Shown here piece by piece: positions 56,504 through 64,000 of a DNA stretch of 64,000 nt. The DNA comes from Limnobaculum xujianqingii (GTDB taxonomy: Bacteria > Pseudomonadota > Gammaproteobacteria > Enterobacterales > Enterobacteriaceae): positions 2,065,501 to 2,129,500 of the forward strand of contig NZ_JABMLK010000001.1 in the NCBI RefSeq assembly GCF_013394855.1. Direction: 5' to 3'. The notes beneath the pieces were generated by a model that did not search any database, was not told the DNA's origin, and saw only the letters and a program-made list of their open reading frames with translations. Both the position numbers and the translations under genes were made by a program. How positions within the stretch are numbered: the first letter of the stretch is position 1; each line of letters begins with the position of its first letter.

Positions 56504-58610
56504 GGCAGCCTTCACCCATCTGTTAGAAAGCCTGAATTTTAGCATGCGCAAAAAAGTACCTCAGATACTGCAAACCGAAGCCGCAGAATGCGGACTCGCC
56601 TGTCTGGCGATGATCTGCCGCCATTATGGTATGAACGTCGACCTGTTCAATTTACGTCGCCGCTTTGGTATTTCATCTCACGGTGCCACTTTGGGCGTGG
56701 TCATCAATACCGCTTCTGAGATCAATCTGAAAAGCCGGGCGTTAACGCTGGACCTTAATGAAGTTAACCAGCTCAAAACCCCCTGCATTCTTCACTGGGA
56801 TTTAAACCACTTCGTGGTTTTGGTGGCGGTGAAACGCAATAAGTTTGTTCTACACGACCCGGCGTTTGGCCGGCGGGTTGTCAGTGAACAAGAGATGTCA
56901 CAACACTTCACCGGCGTGGCATTAGAACTTTGGCCGGGAAACGAATTTTTACCTTATAACCAAACCAGTCGTTTAAGCCTGTGGAGCATGATGAGCCATA
57001 TCGAGGGTCTGAAAGGATTCCTGATTAAGGTATTTGCTCTGTCTATTGTTATTGAAGCAGTTAACTTACTGATACCCGTAGGGACTCAGTTAGTAATGGA
57101 CCATGTCATTCTGGCAGAGGATCACGATCTGCTTGGGTTGATCTGTCTGGGGTTACTGTTCTTTATTCTGTTCCGCACCTTTGTTGGTATGCTGCGTTCC
57201 TGGACGTCACTGGTGATGGAAGCGCTGGTTGGCGTACAGTGGAAAGCTGGTCTGTTCGACCATTTAATGAAGCTTCCTCTCGCTTACTTTGAAAAACGTA
57301 AACTGGGTGATATTCAATCTCGCTTTAGTTCGCTGGATACCATCCGCACTACGCTAACCCATAATTTAGTCAGTAGCATTATCGACAGCCTGATGGCCAT
57401 TGGTGTGTTTATTATGATGCTGCTATACGGCGGCTGGCTGGTGTGGGTAGTGCTGGGTTTTACCGTGTTATATATGGTCCTGCGCCTTTCCACCTATCAA
57501 TACTACCGACAGGCATCAGAAGAGCAAATCATCAAAGGTGCAAAAGCTAACTCCCACTTTATGGAGACGCTGTATGGCATCAGTACCCTGAAAGCGCTGG
57601 GACTAACCTCCACCCGCGGGCAATACTGGCTCAATCTGAATATCGATACCACCAATGCCAATATCCGTCTGACCAAGTTGGATATGGTATTTGGCGGCAT
57701 GAATACGCTGCTGGGTATGGTAGATCAAGTGGTTATTCTGTGGCTGGGCGCATCCATGGTGATTGACGGACATATGACATTGGGAATGTTCGTAGCATTT
57801 AACGCTTATCGTGGTCAGTTCTCAGAACGCTCAGCCAATCTGATTAATCTGGCGCTGGAGTTGAAAATGCTATCGCTGCACAGCGAGCGACTTACCGATA
57901 TCGTCTTCTCTGAGCCAGAGGTCACTCAGCCTAATAATATGGTATTTCCTGAGAATCAACCGCTGGGCTTTGAAGTTCGCAATGTGGAATTTCGTTATGA
58001 CAATCTGTCGGCCCCTATTTTTTCTAATCTGAATTTGAAAATAGAACCAGGGGAGAACGTCGCGATTATTGGTCCATCGGGCATTGGTAAAACCACCCTG
58101 ATGAAAGTGATGGCGGGCTTGTTGTCACCCACACAGGGGGAAGTGCTTGCCAACGATATTGATATTAACAAAGTCGGAGTTAACAATTACCGCAGATATA
58201 TCGCCTGTGTATTACAGGATGACAAGCTTTTTGCTGGTTCCATCGCCGATAATATCTCCAGTTTTGAAGCTCAGAAAGATAACGACTGGGTAATTGAATG
58301 TGCCAAATACTGCAATATTCATGAAGAGATCATGCGTATGCCGATGGGATACGAAACGCTGATTACTGAGTTAGGCGGCAGCCTGTCCGGCGGACAGAAA
58401 CAGCGCCTGCTGATCGCGCGCGCATTGTATCGTCGACCAAGTTTGCTGTTTCTTGATGAAGCCACCAGCCATCTGGATACCGCCAATGAAGCACATATTA
58501 ATGCGGCGATTTCGGCGCTTAAAGTCACCAGAATCTTTATTGCCCATCGTCTTTCAACTATTGAAAGCGCCGATCGGGTGATTGATCTGGATCCTGTCGT
58601 CGAGTCCTGA
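56496..58610 (+). CDS. Bacteriocin ABC exporter with C39 peptidase domain (CvaB-like)
   Basis: A 704-residue peptidase-containing ATP-binding transporter that cleaves double-glycine leaders and exports the peptide. The C39 domain has catalytic Cys32 ([14 protein letters not shown]), His105 ([10 protein letters not shown]) and Asp121 (LHDPAFGRR), all intact. About six membrane helices span residues 170-430. In the nucleotide-binding domain Walker A is GPSGIGKT (526-533), the signature LSGGQ is near 630, and Walker B LLFLDE is near 650. Its ATG overlaps the adaptor's stop by 8 bp. Best match in type is CvaB of microcin V. The outer-membrane partner TolC is encoded elsewhere. Confidence 0.92.
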   Translation: MDKAAFTHLLESLNFSMRKKVPQILQTEAAECGLACLAMICRHYGMNVDLFNLRRRFGISSHGATLGVVINTASEINLKSRALTLDLNEVNQLKTPCILHWDLNHFVVLVAVKRNKFVLHDPAFGRRVVSEQEMSQHFTGVALELWPGNEFLPYNQTSRLSLWSMMSHIEGLKGFLIKVFALSIVIEAVNLLIPVGTQLVMDHVILAEDHDLLGLICLGLLFFILFRTFVGMLRSWTSLVMEALVGVQWKAGLFDHLMKLPLAYFEKRKLGDIQSRFSSLDTIRTTLTHNLVSSIIDSLMAIGVFIMMLLYGGWLVWVVLGFTVLYMVLRLSTYQYYRQASEEQIIKGAKANSHFMETLYGISTLKALGLTSTRGQYWLNLNIDTTNANIRLTKLDMVFGGMNTLLGMVDQVVILWLGASMVIDGHMTLGMFVAFNAYRGQFSERSANLINLALELKMLSLHSERLTDIVFSEPEVTQPNNMVFPENQPLGFEVRNVEFRYDNLSAPIFSNLNLKIEPGENVAIIGPSGIGKTTLMKVMAGLLSPTQGEVLANDIDINKVGVNNYRRYIACVLQDDKLFAGSIADNISSFEAQKDNDWVIECAKYCNIHEEIMRMPMGYETLITELGGSLSGGQKQRLLIARALYRRPSLLFLDEATSHLDTANEAHINAAISALKVTRIFIAHRLSTIESADRVIDLDPVVES

Positions 58611-58640
58611 CCAAATTGACAACCCTATTCCGATTATTAC

Positions 58641-58670
58641 AACGGCCTAAATATTCGAGGCCGTTTTTTA
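58641..58670 (+). terminator. Terminator of the exporter operon
   Basis: Arms aacggcct (58641-58648) and aggccgtt (58658-58665) followed by a T run, 30 bp after the exporter stop. Confidence 0.88.
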
Positions 58671-58770
58671 TCCCTTCCGGAGCCAGAATGTTTACTGTCA
58701 TAAAGCTGTTGTATAATCTGCTTCAATAATAGCCATCTATATCGACTACATGGACAGAGAATAACTTTAT

Positions 58771-59550
58771 ATGTCTGCACTATCAGGGAAGAACATAAAA
58801 GAACTCATTGAATTTTCGCCATTGTTATTCACAGCACTGTTCTCAATTTCTGTTGGCCACACCCAACCCTCACCAATACTTATTCATACCAATATTCCCG
58901 ATTGCCGTAATACCGATTCTCAAGAAAACTGCGTTATTGCTTACTTTAAGGATTTCGCCGTTACTGATAAAAACAGCAGCCATACATATCGGATCCTGAT
59001 AAGTAGAGATAGCCAACAACGCTATATTGTTCAGGATTTCTATAGCCAAACCCACCATGCCTACACGGAACCTTTTGTGATCAAAGACCCACAGGATCTC
59101 AACAAAACTCTGGATGATTACACAATGGTTAATATTAGTATTGATGGCCGCTACATTGGATGGTATCCCGATGGACAAAAAGAGTTCGAGTTTCTGTATG
59201 CTAACGGTGTACCTGTTGGTACCTGGTCTGGCTGGCATGAAAATGGGAACCTCTTATTTCAAGAAGTAAAAAGCGGCGATCTCACCGGCACTGAGCTCTG
59301 GTGGTATAAAGATAGCCTTCCTCGTTCTGAAAAACGCTATCAGCGAGGTAAAGAGTTAGCGACTGAAATCTGGTGGTACGAAAATGGTCAAAAACAGTCT
59401 GAAGGTAATTACATTAATGACCACCGTAAACACGGCTCATGGAAATATTGGTACCAGAATGGGCAGCTCAAAGAAGAAAGCCTGTATGATCAGGGTCAAT
59501 TGCTGGGTACCAGTAAAAAATGGGATGAAAACGGCAACCCTATACCATAG
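58771..59550 (+). CDS. MORN/YwqK-like repeat protein
   Basis: A 259-residue protein with a hydrophobic stretch near the N-terminus (about residues 15-30, a possible signal or anchor). It then has a unique region and at least four MORN/YwqK-type repeats in the C-terminal half (GRYIGWYPDGQKEFEF, VGTWSGWHENGNLLFQE, TEIWWYENGQKQSEGNY, HGSWKYWYQNGQLKEES). YwqK-family proteins are annotated as antitoxin-like, but the repeat is a general fold. It lies 160 bp after the microcin exporter and beyond its terminator, so it has its own promoter. A link to the microcin is possible, not shown. Confidence 0.75.
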   Translation: MSALSGKNIKELIEFSPLLFTALFSISVGHTQPSPILIHTNIPDCRNTDSQENCVIAYFKDFAVTDKNSSHTYRILISRDSQQRYIVQDFYSQTHHAYTEPFVIKDPQDLNKTLDDYTMVNISIDGRYIGWYPDGQKEFEFLYANGVPVGTWSGWHENGNLLFQEVKSGDLTGTELWWYKDSLPRSEKRYQRGKELATEIWWYENGQKQSEGNYINDHRKHGSWKYWYQNGQLKEESLYDQGQLLGTSKKWDENGNPIP

Positions 59551-59621
59551 TCTGGCGAATTACCCATAGAGGGCCCTATAACGGCCTCCCAGTCAGGAAA
59601 CCGTTACCACATCTGAAACTA

Positions 59622-59798
59622 TCACTTCTCAAGCTGGTTAAGCACGCTGAACAAGGCCGCCATCTTTTCATGCAAAATAAACTGTAATGATTCCTTCACT
59701 GCGACCTGTTCAATATGAATGATCGCACTGGCAAGGGCCATACACTGTTCCGCCAGCTCCAGCGGATCGTTTGGGCGGATATCAGTAACATCAAACAT
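59622..59798 (-). CDS. Small unrecognised protein (58 residues)
   Basis: Begins MFDVTDIRPNDPLELAEQC and continues as a predicted helix (ALASAIIHIEQVAVKESLQF, MAALFSVLNQLEK). G-rich GTGGGGG lies upstream of the ATG at 59798; a GTG start at 59813 is also possible. Its size and composition are like small phage or plasmid accessory proteins. I cannot name a family. It is isolated, with hairpins and no gene upstream. Confidence 0.55.
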   Translation of the reverse strand: MFDVTDIRPNDPLELAEQCMALASAIIHIEQVAVKESLQFILHEKMAALFSVLNQLEK

Positions 59799-60276
59799 GA
59801 TGATAACCCCCACTTTTCAGGCAACTGGCTGAAAAAGAGGATCGTTTATTAGATCCGGATCTGAAACTGGATCGAGGGTAATGTATAAATTCAGGGTGAG
59901 TTTGGGTATGCTTCTCAATAGCCATGATGTTAGTACCTCTAACGTTGTGGTCAGAAACCCCGTATGTGTTGCATCACTGCGGGGTTTCGCTATTTTAAAC
60001 CGACCGCTTTTATCAGCAGACAGTCACCGTACGGTATATATGCACAGTTAAAGGGTCAATGCCCAATTACTGGAATTCACCAGAGAATTAAAACTTTCCA
60101 CGCTGTACCGCAAAAATTTGAAAATTGGGGTGGGGTTTGCAAGGATTTATCAACAGCTGACTACTACTTATAAATATTATACCGCCTACCCTAAATCCTC
60201 CTCTCCAATACATAATTTCTGGCATAAGCTATAAACTAAGCGTAAAGTATATGGCATATGCCAATCAGGAGCCTCT
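59799..60276. other. Gene-poor stretch with one strong hairpin
   Basis: 478 bp without a convincing gene. It contains a 9-bp stem gaaaccccg (59954-59962) / cggggtttc (59980-59988) followed by ctatttt, which could end a plus-strand transcript or lie in the leader of the small minus-strand gene. Confidence 0.5.
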
Positions 60277-60585
60277 ATGTCGAGACCAAAAATCCCCCGT
60301 AAAATCTGCGGCCAGCCCGCTAACAGCTGCTTTAAACCTAACGGTATTCCGATGCGTTTGCTGGATGAAGTACAACTCTATGACGACGAATTTGAAGCAC
60401 TGCGTTTGGTTGACTATCTCGGCATGCAGCAACAAGAAGCAGCGATACAAATGGGAGTTTCCCGACAAACCCTGGCAAACGTACTCAAAGCCGGACGATT
60501 TAAAGTGGTGGAGTGTCTGAGTCAGGGCAAAGCGCTACTGATGAACCGAAAAATTGAAGATGAAAAAATAGAGAAGGAAAACTAA
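60277..60585 (+). CDS. DUF134 family DNA-binding protein
   Basis: A 102-residue member of UPF0251/DUF134. The N-terminal MSRPKIPRKICGQP and the phrase FEALRLVDYLGMQQQEAAIQ followed by GVSRQTLANVLKAGRFKVVE give a sigma-like helix-turn-helix. Two early Cys (Cys11 and Cys20) may bind metal, as in the family's metal-linked members. AGGAGCC lies upstream. It is followed after 2 bp by a NifX-type gene, a recurrent pairing that suggests the first regulates or serves the second. Confidence 0.85.
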   Translation: MSRPKIPRKICGQPANSCFKPNGIPMRLLDEVQLYDDEFEALRLVDYLGMQQQEAAIQMGVSRQTLANVLKAGRFKVVECLSQGKALLMNRKIEDEKIEKEN

Positions 60586-60587
60586 CC

Positions 60588-61055
60588 ATGATAACTGCCG
60601 TACCCATTAGCCACGATCGCATTGCCGGACACTTTACCAAAGCAGACAGCTTTATCTTTATCAACGGAGAAGGTCGTGTGGTATGCCACCATATAAACCC
60701 TGCTCGCGAATCGGGCTGCGCCGGTAAAAAAGCTTTATTAAATCTGCTTGGCAAACAAAAAACAGAACGCGTCATCACCCGCAACATAGGTGAACGCATG
60801 CTAGGCAAACTGCTGGATCGTAATCTGGCAGTATTTCAAATCGACCATAGCCAGTTAGATACACAAATACTGGGCGCCTCTGAAAACCTTCCCCTAACCG
60901 CCCTGACCGACTCATCACAGGGCCGCCGCTCTGTAAACTATGAAACCAAAAAAGAGTCCGGCGGATGTGGCTGCCACCATGACGAAGAACATGAAACCGG
61001 CGAGAAAACAGAAGGCTGCCACCAACACGGCGGCAAACGCTGCTGCCAGCATTAG
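60588..61055 (+). CDS. NifX/NifB-like dinitrogenase cofactor-type protein with Cys/His tail
   Basis: A 155-residue protein of the PF02579 fold, which binds iron-sulfur or iron-molybdenum clusters. The core is AVPISHDRIAGHFTKADSF, CAGKKALLNLL and ERVITRNIGERMLGKLL. The C-terminal 35 residues are rich in Cys and His (GGCGCHHDEEHE, EGCHQHGGKRCCQH), likely metal ligands. No nitrogenase genes are present, so a general metal-cluster or metal-sensing role is more probable. Co-transcribed with the DUF134 gene (2-bp gap). Confidence 0.85.
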   Translation: MITAVPISHDRIAGHFTKADSFIFINGEGRVVCHHINPARESGCAGKKALLNLLGKQKTERVITRNIGERMLGKLLDRNLAVFQIDHSQLDTQILGASENLPLTALTDSSQGRRSVNYETKKESGGCGCHHDEEHETGEKTEGCHQHGGKRCCQH

Positions 61056-61110
61056 TTTTTAGCTAGCAGATAGAACACAGTTCTATATCTCTTCTAAGTT
61101 AATGCTAAAG

Positions 61111-61267
61111 CCAATCGTTGGGAGGGACGGGCGTGGGGGTCGACTTGGCGTAAGCCAACGAAGTGCCCGTAGCCCGGCCAGGCCCAACGCGCACCACAGC
61201 TAAGTACAGGTTGTTTTCCGGCCGGGCACAATACCAATCTAAGCACTATGCCATTACGGCCGGAATA
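61111..61267 (-). repeat. R1 element, long form, inverted (R1-7)
   Basis: Minus-strand orientation between the NifX-type gene and the amidohydrolase end. Outer stem CGTTGGG (61116-61122) / CCCAACG (61183-61189); hairpin 1 CCGGCCG (61218-61224) / CGGCCGG (61257-61263); inner TTGGC-TTAC-GCCAA. The intermediate stem is CGGGC/GCCCG here versus CGGGT/ACCCG in R1-5. Confidence 0.9.
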
Positions 61268-61302
61268 TACACTAACACCAAATTACCCCTGTACTACCTC
61301 AC

Positions 61303-63171
61303 TCAAAACGCAAAACAAGAACACCCCAACGCCCCCCAAAACGCCCCTTCATCCGATACCGGAATCGATGAGCCTCGGGCAATATTGTGTTGATGCTGAT
61401 GCACCTGACAAGGCCCACAGCAATGATGCACCTGAGCAAACATTCCCGCTTTACTGGCGGCTGGCGGAGCAGGACGATAATGGCCCGGAACCAGTGAAAC
61501 CGGAGACCAGTCCGGCAGAATCGGTAGCGCCGGTGGCGATAACGGAGCAAAAGTACTGGTGGCATAAACAATTTTGCCGTCTACCACTGTCATGACTGAT
61601 TCAATACCTTTAATCTCTTCTTCTGCCACACTGAAGTAATCTTTAGATAACACCGCCAAATCAGCTAACTGCCCGGCCTTTATCTGCCCTTTCTTACCCT
61701 GATCGCTGGAAAACCATGAACTACCGGCGGTCCAAAGCTCTAATGCAGTATCGCGCGATAACTTATTATCGCTGCTGTACATCTCCATACCACCAACGGT
61801 ACGACCAGAAACCAACCAGTAAAGCGCAGTCCACGGGTTATAGCTGGCAACCCGAGTCGCATCGGTACCTAAACCTACTGGTACACCGGCGGCCAGCATT
61901 TTGGCTACCGGTGGAGTATGTTCTAACGCCTCTCTACCATAGCGTTCAGCGAAATACTCTCCCTGAAACGCCATACGATGCTGCACCGCAATACCGCCAC
62001 CTAATGCTTTTACCCGATCGATATTTCTCTCACTGATAGTTTCAGCATGATCAAAGAACCAGTGTAATCCGTTAAACGGAACTTCCCGGTTAACCTTCTC
62101 AAACACATCCAGCATGCGGCTGATTGATTCATCATAAGTCGCGTGTAAGCGGAACGGCCAGCGATTATCTACCAAATGATGAACTACACGCTCCAGTTCA
62201 TCTTCCATACCCGGTGGTAAATCAGGGCGTGGCTGTAGAAAATCTTCAAAGTCAGCAGCAGAAAACACCAGCATCTCACCGGCACCGTTATGGCGATAGA
62301 AATCACTACCGCTTCCCGGTTTAAGCATATCTGTCCATTTTTCAAAATCATCCAGCTCCTGTTTAGGCCGCTGAGTGAACAGGTTATAAGCAATACGTAC
62401 CGTCAGTTGGTTCTCTTTCTCCAACTGCTCGATAATTTGGTAATCTTCCGGATAGTTCTGAAAACCACCTCCGGCATCAATGGCGCTGGTCAAACCAAGG
62501 CGATTAAGTTCACGCATAAACTGACGGGTGGAGTTAATTTGCGCTTCCAGCGGCAATTTTGGTCCTTTCGCCAGTGTGGCATAAAGAATTGTTGCATTAG
62601 GACGCGCAATCAACATACCGGTCGGATTGCCTTTATCATCACGCTGAATTTCACCGCCGGGAGGGTTTGGCGTATCTTTGGTATACCCTACTACCTGTAG
62701 CGCCGCACGGTTTAGCAATGCGCGATCGTAGAGATGCAAAACAAAAACCGGCGTATCCGGAGCGGCTTCATTCAGCTCTTCCAGCGTAGGCATCCGGCGT
62801 TCGGCAAACTGAAACTCAGACCAACCGCCAACCACCCGTACCCACTGAGGCGATGGCGTTCTGGCAGCCTGATCTTTTAACATTCTTAGCGCATCAGCCA
62901 GTGAAGGTACCCCTTCCCAGCGTAATTCAAGATTGTAATTCAAACCGCCGCGAATCAAATGAAGGTGGGAATCGTTTAAACCCGGGATCACCGTATGGCC
63001 TTTCAGGTCCACTACTGATGTGCCCTCACCGGCATAACGCATCACTTCTGCGTCACTACCTACGGCAAGAAACTTACCCGCTTTAATCGCAACAGCGCTG
63101 GCAAGAGGTTGAGTGCGGTCAACGGTATGAAACTTACCGTTGGTTAAAATTAGTGATGCATGTTCAGACAT
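61303..63171 (-). CDS. Amidohydrolase (YtcJ-like, PF07969)
   Basis: A 622-residue member of the amidohydrolase superfamily, probably cytoplasmic. Metal-site motifs: VIPGLNDSHLHLIRGGLNY (H-x-H), GLTSAIDAGGG, the FDHAETISERNIDRV (His) region and VPVGLGTDATRVASYNPW (Asp). The C-terminal 45 residues carry an unusual HHCCGPCQVHQHQHN cluster. GGGAG precedes the ATG. It starts 21 bp after the next minus-strand gene upstream and forms a likely operon with it and the hydrolase. The substrate is unknown; YtcJ-like enzymes act on amides or formamides. Confidence 0.82.
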   Translation of the reverse strand: MSEHASLILTNGKFHTVDRTQPLASAVAIKAGKFLAVGSDAEVMRYAGEGTSVVDLKGHTVIPGLNDSHLHLIRGGLNYNLELRWEGVPSLADALRMLKDQAARTPSPQWVRVVGGWSEFQFAERRMPTLEELNEAAPDTPVFVLHLYDRALLNRAALQVVGYTKDTPNPPGGEIQRDDKGNPTGMLIARPNATILYATLAKGPKLPLEAQINSTRQFMRELNRLGLTSAIDAGGGFQNYPEDYQIIEQLEKENQLTVRIAYNLFTQRPKQELDDFEKWTDMLKPGSGSDFYRHNGAGEMLVFSAADFEDFLQPRPDLPPGMEDELERVVHHLVDNRWPFRLHATYDESISRMLDVFEKVNREVPFNGLHWFFDHAETISERNIDRVKALGGGIAVQHRMAFQGEYFAERYGREALEHTPPVAKMLAAGVPVGLGTDATRVASYNPWTALYWLVSGRTVGGMEMYSSDNKLSRDTALELWTAGSSWFSSDQGKKGQIKAGQLADLAVLSKDYFSVAEEEIKGIESVMTVVDGKIVYATSTFAPLSPPALPILPDWSPVSLVPGHYRPAPPAASKAGMFAQVHHCCGPCQVHQHQHNIARGSSIPVSDEGAFWGALGCSCFAF

Positions 63172-63192
63172 AATAATCTCCCTTAATTACTC

Positions 63193-63741
63193 TTATCGGG
63201 CTTTTAGCCATCGAGCAAATATTCGTGTCATCATCGGCATCCAGAAATAGACCATTAATCCGGCGACGGTGGCATCATTCAGAAAGTGACCCGGCAAGGT
63301 CCCTTTCAGTTGAGGAAATAGAAATCCCCATATCAAAGGAACAACCAGAGTTGACGGGAAAATAACCGCAATAGAAATAATGAATTGTTTCCATTGTGCA
63401 GGTTTACTTACCCCTGCCTGAGGCGGTGTAAACCAGAATTCAGCGCCTGGCCGAACTTCTAACACATCATCTCCGGCCAGAATCGGCTTTATATCGACTA
63501 CTAACTGTTTCCGCTCGGCCGACTGCGTCCAGCGGTACAGGTTATCCAGTGAATTAAAGCGGATTAATACCGTGTAGGTTTCGTCATCACCGGATGGACG
63601 TATGACGTTAACCCCCATATGACCTTCGAAATGCTGGGCAACAGGTATAATTCGCTGTAACCATTGCTCATAGTCAGATCGGTGAATAGTGTGAATTTTG
63701 TGGGTAATCACCAGCGTTGCTGGCTCAGAATTCGCCATCAT
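63193..63741 (-). CDS. Antibiotic biosynthesis monooxygenase-domain membrane protein
   Basis: A 182-residue protein. The N-terminal ABM fold (VITHKIHTIHRSDYEQWLQR, GHMGVNVIRPSGDDETYTVL, FNSLDNLYRWTQSAERKQLV) spans roughly residues 1-100. Two hydrophobic segments follow (ISIAVIFPSTLVVPLIWGFL and VAGLMVYFWMPMMTRIF), so it is membrane-bound. This ABM-plus-two-TM arrangement is a known but uncharacterised architecture. It lies 50 bp downstream of the hydrolase gene and 21 bp upstream of the amidohydrolase. Confidence 0.8.
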   Translation of the reverse strand: MMANSEPATLVITHKIHTIHRSDYEQWLQRIIPVAQHFEGHMGVNVIRPSGDDETYTVLIRFNSLDNLYRWTQSAERKQLVVDIKPILAGDDVLEVRPGAEFWFTPPQAGVSKPAQWKQFIISIAVIFPSTLVVPLIWGFLFPQLKGTLPGHFLNDATVAGLMVYFWMPMMTRIFARWLKAR

Positions 63742-63791
63742 AAAGAGATTTCCCTAAGAGAAGGGATGGCGCAAAGCGCCATCCGGGTGCA

Positions 63792-64000
63792 TCACTTAGT
63801 GCGAGGCGCGGCTTTGTGTACCAGCGTATAAGCGTAGTCTACGCCCATACCATAAGCACCACTGTGCTCACGAACCAAATCCATCACCGCGTCATAAGTC
63901 TCTTTACGAGCCCAGTCACGCTGGTACTCCAGCAGGACTTGCTGCCAGGTCACCGGCACGGCACCGGCCTGAACCATGCGATCAATCGCACGTTCATGGG
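63792..64000 (-). CDS. Isochorismatase-family hydrolase (YcaC-like), C-terminal part
   Basis: Only the last 68 codons are in the window; the gene runs off the right edge. The sequence HERAIDRMVQAGAVPVTWQQ and WARKETYDAVMDLVREHSG matches the C-terminus of YcaC-type cysteine hydrolases of the isochorismatase superfamily. The catalytic residues lie outside the window. It is the first visible gene of the minus-strand set followed by the ABM protein and the amidohydrolase. Confidence 0.75.
   Translation of the reverse strand, partial: HERAIDRMVQAGAVPVTWQQVLLEYQRDWARKETYDAVMDLVREHSGAYGMGVDYAYTLVHKAAPRTK

Noticed and set aside
60277..61055. Part of a nitrogen-fixation cluster
   Set aside because: Only NifX-type and DUF134 genes are present, with no nifHDK, nifE/N or nifB. 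The fold is common outside nitrogen fixation.

Overview
The window is a chromosomal segment of a gammaproteobacterium of the order Enterobacterales. The evidence is near-complete collinearity with the E. coli K-12 stretch gcvPHT–ubiI–ubiH–pepP–ygfB–zapA–ssrS–ygfA–serA–rpiA–argP–yggE–argO–fbaA–pgk–tktA–loiP–speB–speA–metK–sprT–rsmE–gshB–yqgE–yqgF–yggR/S/T/U–rdgB–hemW–yggN–yggL–trmB–mutY–yggX–mltC–tRNA-Phe, together with enteric-type 6S RNA and tRNA. Base composition is moderate and the segment is streamlined: mscS, epd, galP, endA, ansB and nupG are not at their E. coli positions, while yhgN, cdh, a yggC-like kinase and marC sit where E. coli does not have them. A member of the Pragia/Budvicia/Limnobaculum group fits, but this is inference.

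Layout. 1-2034 (minus): glycine cleavage operon gcvT-gcvH-gcvP. 2581-4110: TPR/glycosyltransferase-like gene cut by an amber codon. 4137-9348 (minus): ygfB-pepP-ubiH-ubiI, with about 0.9 kb of repeats between ygfB and pepP. 9645-15677: zapA, 6S RNA, ygfA, serA, rpiA, argP, yggE, argO. 15866-20783 (minus): fbaA, pgk, tktA, central carbon metabolism without epd. 21035-28696: loiP, an FMN reductase, speB, yhgN, speA, metK (polyamine and S-adenosylmethionine supply). 28796-44661: sprT to mltC, mostly conserved housekeeping genes (proline and glutathione synthesis, tRNA and rRNA methylation, DNA repair, nucleotide sanitation). 45061-49214: yggC-like kinase, an ion antiporter-like protein, a DUF2628 protein and marC. 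49560-49635: tRNA-Phe(GAA).

Beyond the tRNA lies the accessory part. It holds an orphan ParD-like antitoxin, two unrecognised genes with the look of immunity proteins, an AT-1 autotransporter, a very AT-rich 0.96 kb stretch, and a microcin V-type locus: a 78-residue precursor peptide, a broken CvaA/HlyD-like adaptor and an intact C39-peptidase ABC exporter. A MORN-repeat protein, a DUF134/NifX-type pair and a minus-strand cluster (amidohydrolase, monooxygenase-like membrane protein, isochorismatase-like hydrolase) complete the window.

The most unusual content is two families of dispersed intergenic elements, called R1 (seven copies) and R2 (two copies) here. I do not recognise either family. 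Their hairpin stems differ between copies by paired, compensatory changes while the loops stay constant, which points to selection on folded RNA or folded single-stranded DNA. All complete copies except those in the ygfB-pepP spacer lie just downstream of genes, mostly between convergent pairs.
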